DNA of 64,000 bases, from positions 992,001-1,056,000 of the forward strand of contig CBDCMS010000004.1 of NCBI GenBank assembly GCA_965219005.1. Direction: 5' to 3'. Positions 25,421-33,642 of the stretch are shown here, piece after piece (positions within the stretch are counted from its first letter, which is position 1; each line of letters begins with the position of its first letter). The notes beneath the pieces are model-generated. The model was not told where the DNA came from, did not search any database, and saw nothing but the letters and a program-made list of their open reading frames with translations. Origin of the DNA: CAUZIZ01 sp965219005. Its GTDB lineage: Bacteria; Acidobacteriota; UBA6911; RPQK01; JAJDTT01. The translations under genes and the position numbers were made by a program.

Positions 25421-26047
25421 TCAGCCACCTGAATCCACCTCTGAGTCACGTCCATCGTGTACACCCGGTTGGGCCATGCTCGTCCTCGACCAATCCCTTT
25501 GGAGGAGGCCCAGCAAAACGGTGTCATGGAAGTTGCCGAGTTGATGCCATCGCTCTCGTAGATAGCCCTCTCTCCGGAATCCTTGGCGCTCGAGCACCTG
25601 GAGTGAGCGCTCGTTCTTCGGATCGACGTCCGCTTCCAGTCGATGCAGGTCGAGCGTGTCGAACACAAACTTGATCAGCACTTCTAGCGCTTCCGCCGCA
25701 AGACCGTGTCCCCACGCGTTTCGACTAAGCGCAAAGCCGACTTCGGCTCGTCGATTCCCGAGATCGACGTTGAAGAGCGTACAGGTTCCGAACACTTCGT
25801 CAGTTTCCCGCGAGCAGATACCCCACCGGAAACTTTTTCGCGATCGGAAGAGTTGATGGATCTCCTCGATTAGTTCCCTCGCTGAGTCGAGATTCCGTAG
25901 CGGTGGCGTGCTCCAGAACCGCATCACCTCAGAATCGCCGAAGATCGTAAGAATCTCAGGTGCGTCCTGCTGCGTGATCCAACGTAGATCCAGCCTGCAA
26001 CCGGACAGTCTTGGAAGCTCATGGTCCCATTCGAACGAAGGCATCAT
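25421..26047 (-). CDS. GNAT N-acetyltransferase (RimJ/RimL-like)
   Basis: 208 aa. Typical RimJ/RimL layout: LSGCRLDLRWITQQDAPEI at the N terminus, FGTCTLFNVDLGNRRAEVGF in the middle, acetyl-CoA loop in SRNAWGHGLAAEALEVLI and C-terminal DPKNERSLQVLERQGFRREG. It acetylates an amino group, of a protein N terminus or a small molecule; which one cannot be told. GGAGGG precedes a double ATG. The last about 20 residues (from SRTSMAQ) look like read-through beyond the family end, as if the 3' end was joined to other DNA next to the transposase remnant. Confidence 0.85.
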   Translation of the reverse strand: MMPSFEWDHELPRLSGCRLDLRWITQQDAPEILTIFGDSEVMRFWSTPPLRNLDSARELIEEIHQLFRSRKSFRWGICSRETDEVFGTCTLFNVDLGNRRAEVGFALSRNAWGHGLAAEALEVLIKFVFDTLDLHRLEADVDPKNERSLQVLERQGFRREGYLRERWHQLGNFHDTVLLGLLQRDWSRTSMAQPGVHDGRDSEVDSGG

Positions 26048-26135
26048 CCCTCCGCGTATTCATGATCACCTGTAACTGAATAAGATAAGGTCGGGGACCG
26101 GTGCGAAGCAAGCCCCGTCTTCTTTTAGAGGGGTC

Positions 26136-26550
26136 CTACGCCCGTGCCAGGTTCACTTTTAGCCCTGGGAAATATGCCCGCCCTAGATACCAGTGCCCAT
26201 AGGAATAGTTCGGAAACAGGTCGACTGTCTTGAGGCCCTGCTTTATCGTCCGATCGTACTGGCGAGCTAGGTTGAATATTGATGCCAGATCAGCGTTTCG
26301 AAGGGGTGAAAGCGGATCAAGCTTTAGGGCAAGAGTCATTTCAGCGACGCCCTCCTCAGATCGCCCCGTTACCAACAACATCTCCCCATACTGGGAGTGG
26401 GCTTCCGCATAGCCGGGATTCAGCTCAAGGGCACGCTTGAACTCTCTCTCGGCCGCCGACCAGTCCTATTCATAAGTCGCCCAGATTATTCCCATTGAGG
26501 TATGGGCTTCGCCCAGTGAATCGTCCAGTTCGAGGGCACTGGCCAATGAC
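26136..26550 (-). pseudogene. TPR-repeat protein remnant with in-frame amber codon
   Basis: On the minus strand a single frame gives TPR units: SALELDDSLGEAHTSMGIIW, ATYE, a TAG, then DWSAAEREFKRALELNPGYA, EAHSQYGEMLLVTGR and MTLALKLDPLSP. The helix-turn-helix phase is continuous across the stop. The 5' part is cut off by the palindromic repeat carrying intron copy 3. Such TPR tracts occur at the C terminus of kinases and transcriptional activators in acidobacteria. Non-functional as it stands. Confidence 0.7.
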
Positions 26551-26554
26551 CGCT

Positions 26555-26606
26555 TTTGGCCGTTCAGTCCACGTTTCCGCGGAAAACTTGAGTGTCCGCT
26601 TTTAGG
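26555..26606 (+). repeat. 5' exon of intron copy 3 (half of the palindromic repeat, copy f)
   Basis: Ends GTCCGCTTTTAGG, like the other intron 5' flanks; upstream CACGTTTCCGCGG-AAACTTGAG matches the repeat arm. Confidence 0.6.
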
Positions 26607-27626
26607 GTGCGCCGTGGTAAGGCGGCGCTTTTCCCAGTGGGTGAAAGCCCCACCCGGCAACCGCTCCAGCCGGAAGCAACCGGAGCAACTATGGAGGTAA
26701 CGAAATGGTTGAAGCCTCTGGTGAAGCGAGTCACGAATTGGTGACCGCGCGAGTGTGCAGGCCGTAACGCGAGTGAACGCTGAGCAAGCCTCGAAAAGGA
26801 CGATGCGCAGGCCGACCCGGCTCCTAGACCGGGGAAGGCTGATACGGCTGGGGAAGTGGGCGAAGTAGGCACCCAGTCGCTGCGCCGGGGTAGTGGCGAC
26901 AGCATGTACACCAGGGAAGCGCAGGCAACACGGGAAGCCCCTGGGCGTGGTCAGGGATGGCCAACCGGAAGCCCGTGAGGGACAGGCCGGGCGCCTGGGG
27001 GTGGCGGAGAGGCCCGTAGTACTGAGGAAGCCGGGTAATGCCGGTGGAGGGAAGGAGCCTTAGTTCAAGACGAATGCAGGACGTAGTGAGGGGACCAGGA
27101 GATTGGGCAACCTATCAACTCCGAAAAGGGTTCAGAAACTACAGAGGGCATTGCACGCGAAAGCGAAGGCTGAGCCCAGCTATCGCTTCAGCGGTGGCTG
27201 GGTGAACTGGCGTCAGACCACGGAGTTGGTGCAGCAGTTGAACCGCGCCCTGCGCGGCTGGGCGAACTACTCTCGGGTAGGGACGACCAGCCGAGCCTAC
27301 CGGGCGCTGGACAACTACACCGCTCCGCGGTTTCGCCGGTGGCAGCGCCACAAGTACCAGGTCAGGGGACGCAGGGGCGGGACGTATCCACTCTCGCACC
27401 TCTACGGGCACTTTGAGCTCGTGCGCCTGACCCAACTTGGGCGCGGCGAGCCGTGGGTGAAGGCGTGAGTCTTGTCCGAGAGCCGGATGCGGTAGTTCCG
27501 CCTGTCCGGTTCGATGAGGAGGATGTGGAAACGGAGTGATGGTCCGGCTATTGAGGCACCGCCAGACGAAAGGGGCGGCAACAGATAGGCCGAACCTTAG
27601 ACCACCGCGCCACATCCTTACTCTAC
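26607..27626 (+). mobile_element. Group II intron copy 3, reduced form with intact domains V and VI
   Basis: 1,020 bp from GTGCGCC to CTCTAC, nearly identical to copy 2 over both ends. Domain V is whole: GAGCCGGATGCGG, loop TAGTT, CCGCCTGTCCGGTTC (about 27478-27511). Domain VI and the AC 3' end follow. Relative to copy 2 the maturase region has lost about 0.95 kb in two deletions. The ribozyme part therefore looks competent while the protein part is not, so any mobility or assisted splicing would need a maturase in trans. Confidence 0.88.
27103..27468 (+). pseudogene. Internally deleted group II intron maturase
   Basis: 121 codons. The first 28 residues match the maturase at 17978. A 23-base piece (27190-27212, from 18192-18214) follows in a different frame, and then the C-terminal part from about residue 357 (TTELVQQLNRALRGWANYS) to the stop. 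All RT motifs including YADD are gone. Two separate deletions together keep the frame open. The C-terminal maturase segment is kept but unlikely to work alone. Confidence 0.85.
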
Positions 27627-27699
27627 TGCTTGGAGTCGTTCGGTTGGACGTGTCCGCGGAGAGTTTTGACCGACCGCTTCTGGAAGCAGTCGGTCGGGT
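27627..27699 (+). repeat. 3' exon of intron copy 3: right half of the palindromic repeat
   Basis: Begins TG then diverges from copy 2's exon, but shares the arm pattern (AGTC-TTCG-T-GACGT-TCC) and contains the short palindrome ACCGACCGCTTC-GAAGCAGTCGGT. Confidence 0.55.
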
Positions 27700-28257
27700 G
27701 CGATCAAATCGGAGCATCGGGAGCGGCAGAAGCGAGTGTTGGCGTTGTACGTGGATGGCAATATCAAACAGGCCGTCTTGAACGAGAAGAATGACGAGAT
27801 CGAGGAGCAGTTGGCAAACGCGAAGACCGATCTTGATCGGGTCAATGTTGAGATCGCGGCCATGCTCAAGACCCCGGAACATCGTACAGGGATTAAAGCG
27901 AGACTGGAAGAACTCAGGGCAGGCCTGGGACAGTATGTGCAGAGTAGGTTCGAAACGCTCAGCTTCGCGGACAAGAGAAGCCTTATCGAAGTGGTCTTCG
28001 ACTATGCTGGCGACAAGGTCCAGCTTTCCTATCAGCCTGGAGACACGAATAGGTATTGCAGCCAGTTGCCGGCAGGGGTGAGGCCGACTTGGAAGTCCAT
28101 TTTGAACTTCGACGTCATGGAGCGAGCGGTCAAGGAGGCCAGGCTCGGAAAGACTCTCGGTGAAGCCCTCACAATCGCGCAACGGAGCGTAATCGGACCA
28201 GGAGGACAGGATATATGTAAACTGCAAGGATGGTCCCGACCATCCTACCTACAATAG
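27700..28257 (+). pseudogene. C-terminal fragment of a large serine recombinase
   Basis: About 185 codons in one open frame. It starts with RQKRVLALYVDGNIKQAVLN and a coiled coil (EIEEQLANAKTDLDRVNVEI), then RFETLSFADKRSLIEVVFDY. This corresponds to the post-zinc-ribbon coiled-coil and tail of large serine recombinases. The catalytic N-terminal serine domain is absent; the frame begins at the edge of the palindromic repeat. Its 3' end runs into the 170-bp repeat shared with 17217-17385. Confidence 0.65.
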
Positions 28258-28405
28258 AATCCTGTATCGTATTGAGGCCAAATGATTTAACGAGAAATAA
28301 CTGGCGAAGGCAAATAGGGGTCTCTTCCTAACGGGCAGTCTGGTTGTCCGGCCAGTCTGAAAGGGAGATTCAGGGCCCACACGACAGTTGTAGCCCGGAA
28401 TCCTA
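28240..28405 (+). repeat. About 170-bp repeat, copy B
   Basis: Matches 17217-17385. Starts within the last codons of the serine recombinase fragment. Confidence 0.75.
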
Positions 28406-28418
28406 CACTATGTTCCTC

Positions 28419-29966
28419 CTATTCGAATTGAAACGAGTACAGTTTGGCATTCTGGATCGAGATCTTCAGCTGGATGGGAGTCCCGGCCAGTTTGCTTAGA
28501 TCGCTCTTCCCACCCCAGCTCACCCGATGCCGGCCCGTCTTCGTCAGGGGGTCGGCGTCCTCCAACTTCAGACCCTCCAGCGGCCGGTGGTCGGGGCCGA
28601 TGACTTCTACCTTGATCTTGGGGGAAGCAGCACGGAGTTCGGGGGAAGCCAGATACCCCTTCATGTTGAGATACAGTTCGTTGCCCTCGAATGAAAACAG
28701 CCGAGTGACCAGGATGCCGGGGCGGAGCTTGCCTCCGTCGATCGACACGAAATTGTCCATCGGCAGCGTGGCCAAACCGATCGCACGACGCGCCTTTTCT
28801 CCCTTTTCATACAATTGCTCGGGGCTTCGCCAATTGGATCCGATGTAGTAGATCCACACCCTGCCCTCATAGACGATCGGGGCGGCGAAGATGTAGATGC
28901 TGGTGTCGTCAAAATCCCCGAAGTACTGCCCGTTGTCGAAGAAGGGCTCCCGATACTCCCTGTGGTAGAGGATGCCGTCGCGGCTGTAGATGAACTCGGG
29001 GTAGTGCCGCATGTTGGTGGTCCGATAGATCGATATCAGTCCCAGGTACAGATCCGCGTGGGTGAAGGCCGCCATGGCGTAGAACTCGGTGTCGGGATAG
29101 TCCTTCTCGTCGGGCACGATCAGGGTCTGAGGCTCGTTCCAATGGATGCCATCCGGGGTCTCGGCCCGTCCGATCACCCGCTTGCCCAGGGGACAGCGCC
29201 TGTGAAGACAGCTCTCCATGTGGACCGCATAGATCTTCCGGATGGGGTCCCACCCCATGAAGACGGTCGGGCCCCAACGTCCGGTTCGGGGGCTGGTGTC
29301 GATGACGTGATTCCCTTCGTAGGGCGTCCAGTCGAACCCATTGGGGGAATAGTACAGGTCCATCGTCATCGGGGCGTTGACGTCGTCCGTCCAGACCAGG
29401 GCCTTGAAGCGCTTGGCTGGATCGGTCTCGTGAGGGTCCCAGTAGGACGGCGGCGGGCTCTCTTCGGGGAGCAGGTTGTTGTCGCGCGATCCCTGGAATT
29501 CAACCCGTCCCAGATTGGGCTTCTCCCAGTGAACCCCGTCGCGGGAGAAGGCATAAGCTCGCCTCCTGCTGCCCTTGACCCTTTCCATGACCGGTCCGTT
29601 CGGGGTGAGACGAGCGAAGAGCTGGCCGGTGTAGTACCACATCTTGAATAGCTTGGCGTCGCCGTCGTAGAGCACTGCTCCCGTCTGGATCAGGTTGCCC
29701 TCCCAGGGACGGTCCTGTTTCAGGATCGGGTTGTTGGGGTGCTTGGTGGCCTGGTTCAGGACCTGGCGTGCGTCGGTCAGGGACTGGATGATGTAGGAGT
29801 CGACGAAGAGTTGGCGGGTCTTGCCGATCTCCAGAAACGCCGGTGAGGCGCCCCAGGCGGACCCGGGGAGCATCGCCGTAAGGGTCAGGAGAATCAGGCA
29901 GATCAGGGGAACGGCTCCACTTCGATGATCAGTTGTCCGGTTCACCGGAAGTTCGTCTGGACGCAT
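28419..29966 (-). CDS. Secreted five-bladed-propeller-like protein, glycoside hydrolase 32/43-like (paralogue 3 of 3)
   Basis: 515 aa; GAGGAGGAG lies just before the ATG at 29966. Signal peptide from about residue 18 to 39 (VPLICLILLTLTAML, ending GSAWGA). It shares with the paralogue at 8946 long identical blocks: KQLFVDSYIIQSLTDARQVL, FKMWYYTGQ, GRWGPTVFMGWDPIRK, DYPDTEFYAMAA, RHYPEFIYSRDGI and the end IQNAKLYSFQFE. Mature region is predicted beta-propeller; secretion is clear, activity is not. It sits just beyond the accessory zone. Confidence 0.77.
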   Translation of the reverse strand: MRPDELPVNRTTDHRSGAVPLICLILLTLTAMLPGSAWGASPAFLEIGKTRQLFVDSYIIQSLTDARQVLNQATKHPNNPILKQDRPWEGNLIQTGAVLYDGDAKLFKMWYYTGQLFARLTPNGPVMERVKGSRRRAYAFSRDGVHWEKPNLGRVEFQGSRDNNLLPEESPPPSYWDPHETDPAKRFKALVWTDDVNAPMTMDLYYSPNGFDWTPYEGNHVIDTSPRTGRWGPTVFMGWDPIRKIYAVHMESCLHRRCPLGKRVIGRAETPDGIHWNEPQTLIVPDEKDYPDTEFYAMAAFTHADLYLGLISIYRTTNMRHYPEFIYSRDGILYHREYREPFFDNGQYFGDFDDTSIYIFAAPIVYEGRVWIYYIGSNWRSPEQLYEKGEKARRAIGLATLPMDNFVSIDGGKLRPGILVTRLFSFEGNELYLNMKGYLASPELRAASPKIKVEVIGPDHRPLEGLKLEDADPLTKTGRHRVSWGGKSDLSKLAGTPIQLKISIQNAKLYSFQFE

Positions 29967-30545
29967 CGTCTCCTCCTCTTTGAAGAAACCCTCAGGTTAC
30001 AAGATAAAGTATGCGAGGAAGCTCAGGATAACAAGCCCCGGGGTCCAAACCATGGGGAAAATGAAGAAGGGTTGAAAGTTCGACGCGCCTTGCCAGACAA
30101 GCAAGATTTCCTTTCTCGGAGACCGGGGCTAACTGGGACCTATTTCCTTCCTTTCCGTCCGCTCGTAACTGATCTACGTGGGGAGTTGGGCTGGCGGATC
30201 AGGTGCGCCGCGCGGGCTTTTTCCCGTGCCTTTCGCTTTGCATTGTCCTTGGGATCCTGCTCGCCTTCAGCTCTGTTGTCTGCATCGCTAGCGTCCTCCC
30301 TTGCCTTTGTCCGTGCCCGTGCCCGGACTTCATCTTGTCGGTGGCACTTGACGTCCAGACGTGCTAGACTACCTCTTCGTATTCGGGCATCAGTCCGGCG
30401 GCGGCGAACAGCAGGATCTCATTTCATTCCCCCGAGGTCGCGCCGCTAACAATTCCCTCTTACCCCTCACTGTTGTACGGGTCGGAAACTACGGTCGTGC
30501 CGCACAGACCCTGTCTGCGCGCATACGGCAGAGAATAGGTTTTTC
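29967..30545. other. Gap of about 580 bases before the DEAD-box gene
   Basis: No supported gene. A charged minus-strand frame (about 30155-30360) has no start codon. The last part probably forms a long 5' leader for the helicase gene, as is common for cold-inducible RNA helicases, but no specific element was recognised. Confidence 0.35.
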
Positions 30546-31820
30546 ATGTCTACTTTAGCATCCACTGTATCGAACGGATTCAACCGGTTCGGCCTCCACG
30601 AAGACCTCGTACGCGGTATCCGCGACGCTGGCTTCGAAACCCCCTGGCCTATCCAGCTTCAAACCATTCCAGCTGGCCTCGACGGCCGCGACGTGCTGGG
30701 CCTGGCTCATACCGGCACCGGCAAGACGGCGGCCTTCGCGCTACCGCTACTCGACCGGCTCCTGCAGGCGCGCCGCCCCGGCCCTCGCGCCCTGGTGCTC
30801 GCCCCCACTCGGGAACTCGCCACCCAGATCGCGGTCGAGATCCGCGCGCTCTCCAAGTACACCCGCTTGAAGGTACTCACGATCTACGGCGGCGTCTCGA
30901 CGCGCGAGCAGGTCAGGGCGATGGTTCAGAGCCCGGAGATCATTGTGGGCTGCCCAGGCCGCGTGCTTGACCTGCTCCAACAAGGTGTGCTCCGCCTCTT
31001 CCAGATCGAGACCCTCGTGCTCGACGAAGCCGACCACATGTTCGACATGGGCTTTCTGCCGGATATTCGCAGCATCCTCAAGGCCCTGCCGGCACGCCGG
31101 CAGAACCTGCTCTTCGCGGCTACCATGCCGAGGGAAATTCGCCGCTTGGCGGACGATATACTGAAGGACCCGCGCCTGGTGGAGTTGGCCGATACCGCAC
31201 CGGCTGCCACTATCGATCACGCGCTGTATCTGGTCCCGGAGCGGCGTAAGCGAGCCCTGCTCGAGCACATGCTGACCCGAGATGACTGCGAATCGGCCAT
31301 CGTCTTCATCCGTACGAAGCAGCGCGCCCAGCGCTTGGCCGAGGAGCTCAGAAAGGAGGGGCACCGGGCGGTAGGCCTCCAGGGAAACATGGACCAGCCC
31401 GAACGTGATCGAGCCATGCAGGGCTTCCGTTCGGGCCGCTACGACGTCCTGGTGGCAACGGACATCGCGGCACGTGGCATCGACGTCAGCGGCATCTCCT
31501 ACGTGATCAACTTCGACGTCCCGAACACACCCGAGGCCTACACCCATCGCATTGGACGCACGGGTCGGGCGGAGTGCGAAGGCGTTGCCCGCACATTCGT
31601 CACCGGCAGTGATGGCGACTGGGTGCGCGCCACGGAACGCATGATCGGAGCACCGATCCCACGCCGGCACGTCGAGGGGTTCGAGCCGGACACCGAGGAG
31701 AACCCCAATCCCCCACGCTCACCACGAGGCCCGGCGCCCGGCGTGCGACCTGGCGGACAGAAGAGGAGCAGTCGACGCAGTTCGGCGGACCGCAGGAGCG
31801 GCCGAAGACGCGCCGGCTAG
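30546..31820 (+). CDS. rhlE: DEAD-box RNA helicase, RhlE type
   Basis: 424 aa. Motifs in order: Q-motif with F..FGLHEDLVRGI and PIQLQTIP, motif I AHTGTGKT (54-61), Ia PTRELA, DEAD (160-163, in LVLDEADHMF), motif III as AAT instead of the usual SAT, motif IV IVFIRTK, V ATDIAARGIDV and VI HRIGRTGRA. The tail (from about 385) is basic and disordered with Arg/Ser/Pro repeats, as in RhlE. It unwinds structured RNA in ribosome assembly or RNA decay. The AAT variation is tolerated in some homologues. Confidence 0.93.
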   Translation: MSTLASTVSNGFNRFGLHEDLVRGIRDAGFETPWPIQLQTIPAGLDGRDVLGLAHTGTGKTAAFALPLLDRLLQARRPGPRALVLAPTRELATQIAVEIRALSKYTRLKVLTIYGGVSTREQVRAMVQSPEIIVGCPGRVLDLLQQGVLRLFQIETLVLDEADHMFDMGFLPDIRSILKALPARRQNLLFAATMPREIRRLADDILKDPRLVELADTAPAATIDHALYLVPERRKRALLEHMLTRDDCESAIVFIRTKQRAQRLAEELRKEGHRAVGLQGNMDQPERDRAMQGFRSGRYDVLVATDIAARGIDVSGISYVINFDVPNTPEAYTHRIGRTGRAECEGVARTFVTGSDGDWVRATERMIGAPIPRRHVEGFEPDTEENPNPPRSPRGPAPGVRPGGQKRSSRRSSADRRSGRRRAG

Positions 31821-31927
31821 ACCGACGTCCGCTGCGGGCGAGGGGCCGAATTGCTGCTGGGCCGTTGACAGCGCCTTTCGAAGCGCCCGAAATAGAACGT
31901 CGGCTCCTGAAACCTGAAACCATTCCA

Positions 31928-31979
31928 CCCCTACCCCGCTTCGGCCCCTACCCCGCTTCGGCCCCTACCCCGCTTCGGC
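31928..31979. repeat. Three tandem copies of a 17-bp unit at the 3' end of the PQQ-type gene
   Basis: CCCCTACCCCGCTTCGG three times. On the minus strand each unit reads GCCGAAGCGGGGTAG, that is A-E-A-G-stop, the last codons and stop of the gene at 31965-33386. Confidence 0.85.
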
Positions 31980-33386
31980 AATACAGTAGAGCGTGTCCTG
32001 GCTGCGCAGGAATAGTTCGTTTCCTACTACGATCGGCGAAGCGATGAAGAAGTGATCGGGCATCGAGTTGATCCGGAGTACCTGGTATTTTCCCCCCATC
32101 TTCATGACGATGACATCTCCCTGTTCGCTGGCCAGGTAGAGTTTGCCCTTGGCGGCGATAGGAGAGGCTTTGAACTGGTAGGGATTCGGCAATCGCTGCT
32201 GAGAGTAGTAGGGTTCTCCGGTCTTGGCATTCAAGCAGCTGATCATGCCGCGATCGGTCACCATGTAGAGCTGGTCTCCATGGAGTACAGGAGAGCAGGT
32301 GTAGGAATTACCGCGCTGGTTGGTCCACACGATCGCGTCCGAATCCGTAAGGTCACCTTTCCGACCTAGTCTGATGGCGAGGAGGTTGGGCTCGCGATGA
32401 CCCGTCATGACGATCACCGTGTCACCATAGCGAACGGGCGCTGGAACCGGATTGGTGCCGAGACCGCCGCATTCCCAGATCAATTCACCGCTTCTCAGGT
32501 CGTAGCTACGCACTCGCGTAGTCCCGGTGACGATCGCTTCGGCCCTACCGCCGTATTCAACCACCAGTGGAGGTGCCCAGGTACTTCGCTCCTCGCGGCT
32601 CGTCCGCCAAAGCTCCTTGCCCGTTCGTTTGTCCAGGGCGAGGATGAATGAGGAGCCCTCATGGTCGGCATTTAGCACCAGAGTATTTTGGTGGAGCACC
32701 GGTGCGGTGCCCTCGCCGAAGGCGTTTCGCATCTTGAGCTTCACGCCGAGATCGGTTTTCCAGGCCAGGTTGCCCGCGAGATCGTAGGCGTACATGCCGC
32801 GAGAGCCAAAGAATGCAAAAACATGTTTGCCGTCGGTGACGGGAGAGTTGGAGGCGAAGCTGCCATAGCGGTGGTGAAATCCCTCGTGGGGCGTTTCAAC
32901 TGTTGCCACTTTCCGCCACAGTGTCTTGCCGTTATTCTTGTCCAGGCAGATCAGCTCGAAGCTGTGCTCCACCAGCGGGATCTGGGGGTGCCGGCCTCTG
33001 CCGCGGCCACGTTTTCCCTTGCCTCGTTTTCCGCTTCTCCGGACTGGGGGAGGAGGAGGCTCGATTGATGCCGCTGACTCTGCTGGGGATTCGACCTCTT
33101 TGGTGGGAACGGCAGTCGTGAGAAAGATCTTGTCACCCCAGATGATGGGGGTGGAGTGGCCCTTTCCGGGAATGGCCTTTTTCCACTTTACGTTTTTGCT
33201 GGTGTCCCACTGGAGTGGGGCGTCGCTCGCGGCCACCCCGTTGTCTTGAGGCCCGCGCCAGCGAGGCCAGCTCGCCTCGGTCTCGATTCCGGAGGCGGCA
33301 GGATTCGTGAGTGGGGACACGAGTATCGTCATCAGGAACATCAGGCCAGCTAAGGCGGCCAACTTCCATCCCTGTCTTTTCTGCAT
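31965..33386 (-). CDS. Secreted PQQ-type beta-propeller protein
   Basis: 473 aa from ATG 33386 (AGGGAGAATGCC upstream). Signal or anchor segment at residues 8-25 (LAALAGLMFLMTILV), then PRWRGPQDNGV, a hallmark of Planctomycete/Acidobacteria outer-membrane-assembly-like PQQ propellers. Repeats such as LICLDKNNGKTLWR, LALDKRTGKELWRTS and ISCLNAKTGEPYYS follow. A low-complexity Pro then Arg/Gly/Lys insert lies at about 115-140. No dehydrogenase catalytic motifs are seen, so a structural or binding role is more likely than redox catalysis with PQQ. Confidence 0.85.
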   Translation of the reverse strand: MQKRQGWKLAALAGLMFLMTILVSPLTNPAASGIETEASWPRWRGPQDNGVAASDAPLQWDTSKNVKWKKAIPGKGHSTPIIWGDKIFLTTAVPTKEVESPAESAASIEPPPPPVRRSGKRGKGKRGRGRGRHPQIPLVEHSFELICLDKNNGKTLWRKVATVETPHEGFHHRYGSFASNSPVTDGKHVFAFFGSRGMYAYDLAGNLAWKTDLGVKLKMRNAFGEGTAPVLHQNTLVLNADHEGSSFILALDKRTGKELWRTSREERSTWAPPLVVEYGGRAEAIVTGTTRVRSYDLRSGELIWECGGLGTNPVPAPVRYGDTVIVMTGHREPNLLAIRLGRKGDLTDSDAIVWTNQRGNSYTCSPVLHGDQLYMVTDRGMISCLNAKTGEPYYSQQRLPNPYQFKASPIAAKGKLYLASEQGDVIVMKMGGKYQVLRINSMPDHFFIASPIVVGNELFLRSQDTLYCIAEAG

Positions 33387-33642
33387 GGCATTCTCCCTTA
33401 AGGCTTGAAAGAGCGTGTCTTCGTCGGTCGGTCGTGGCTCCGGCAGAGAGCCCGGCAAGTGCATCCGATAACCGCCCCTCATGATACAACAACGCCTGAA
33501 TACGTCGCACGTCCAGACGTTCAGACGTGCGACGGATTCTTCCAAGTTTACCTCGACACCAGACAGAATCACCGGTCTGGGCTACAATCTCAGCCAATAG
33601 AAAGAGGAAAGTTGAGTCTCCCGAAAAAGGAACGGAGTCACC

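Noticed and set aside
28815..29651. 278-codon plus-strand frame antisense to the third propeller gene
   Set aside because: Same reason; a similar antisense frame recurs in the paralogue, as expected from shared coding sequence.
30155..30360. Charged minus-strand frame upstream of the DEAD-box gene
   Set aside because: Codon use looks gene-like (AKREDASD/KRKAREKARAA type) but there is no start codon and no similarity.
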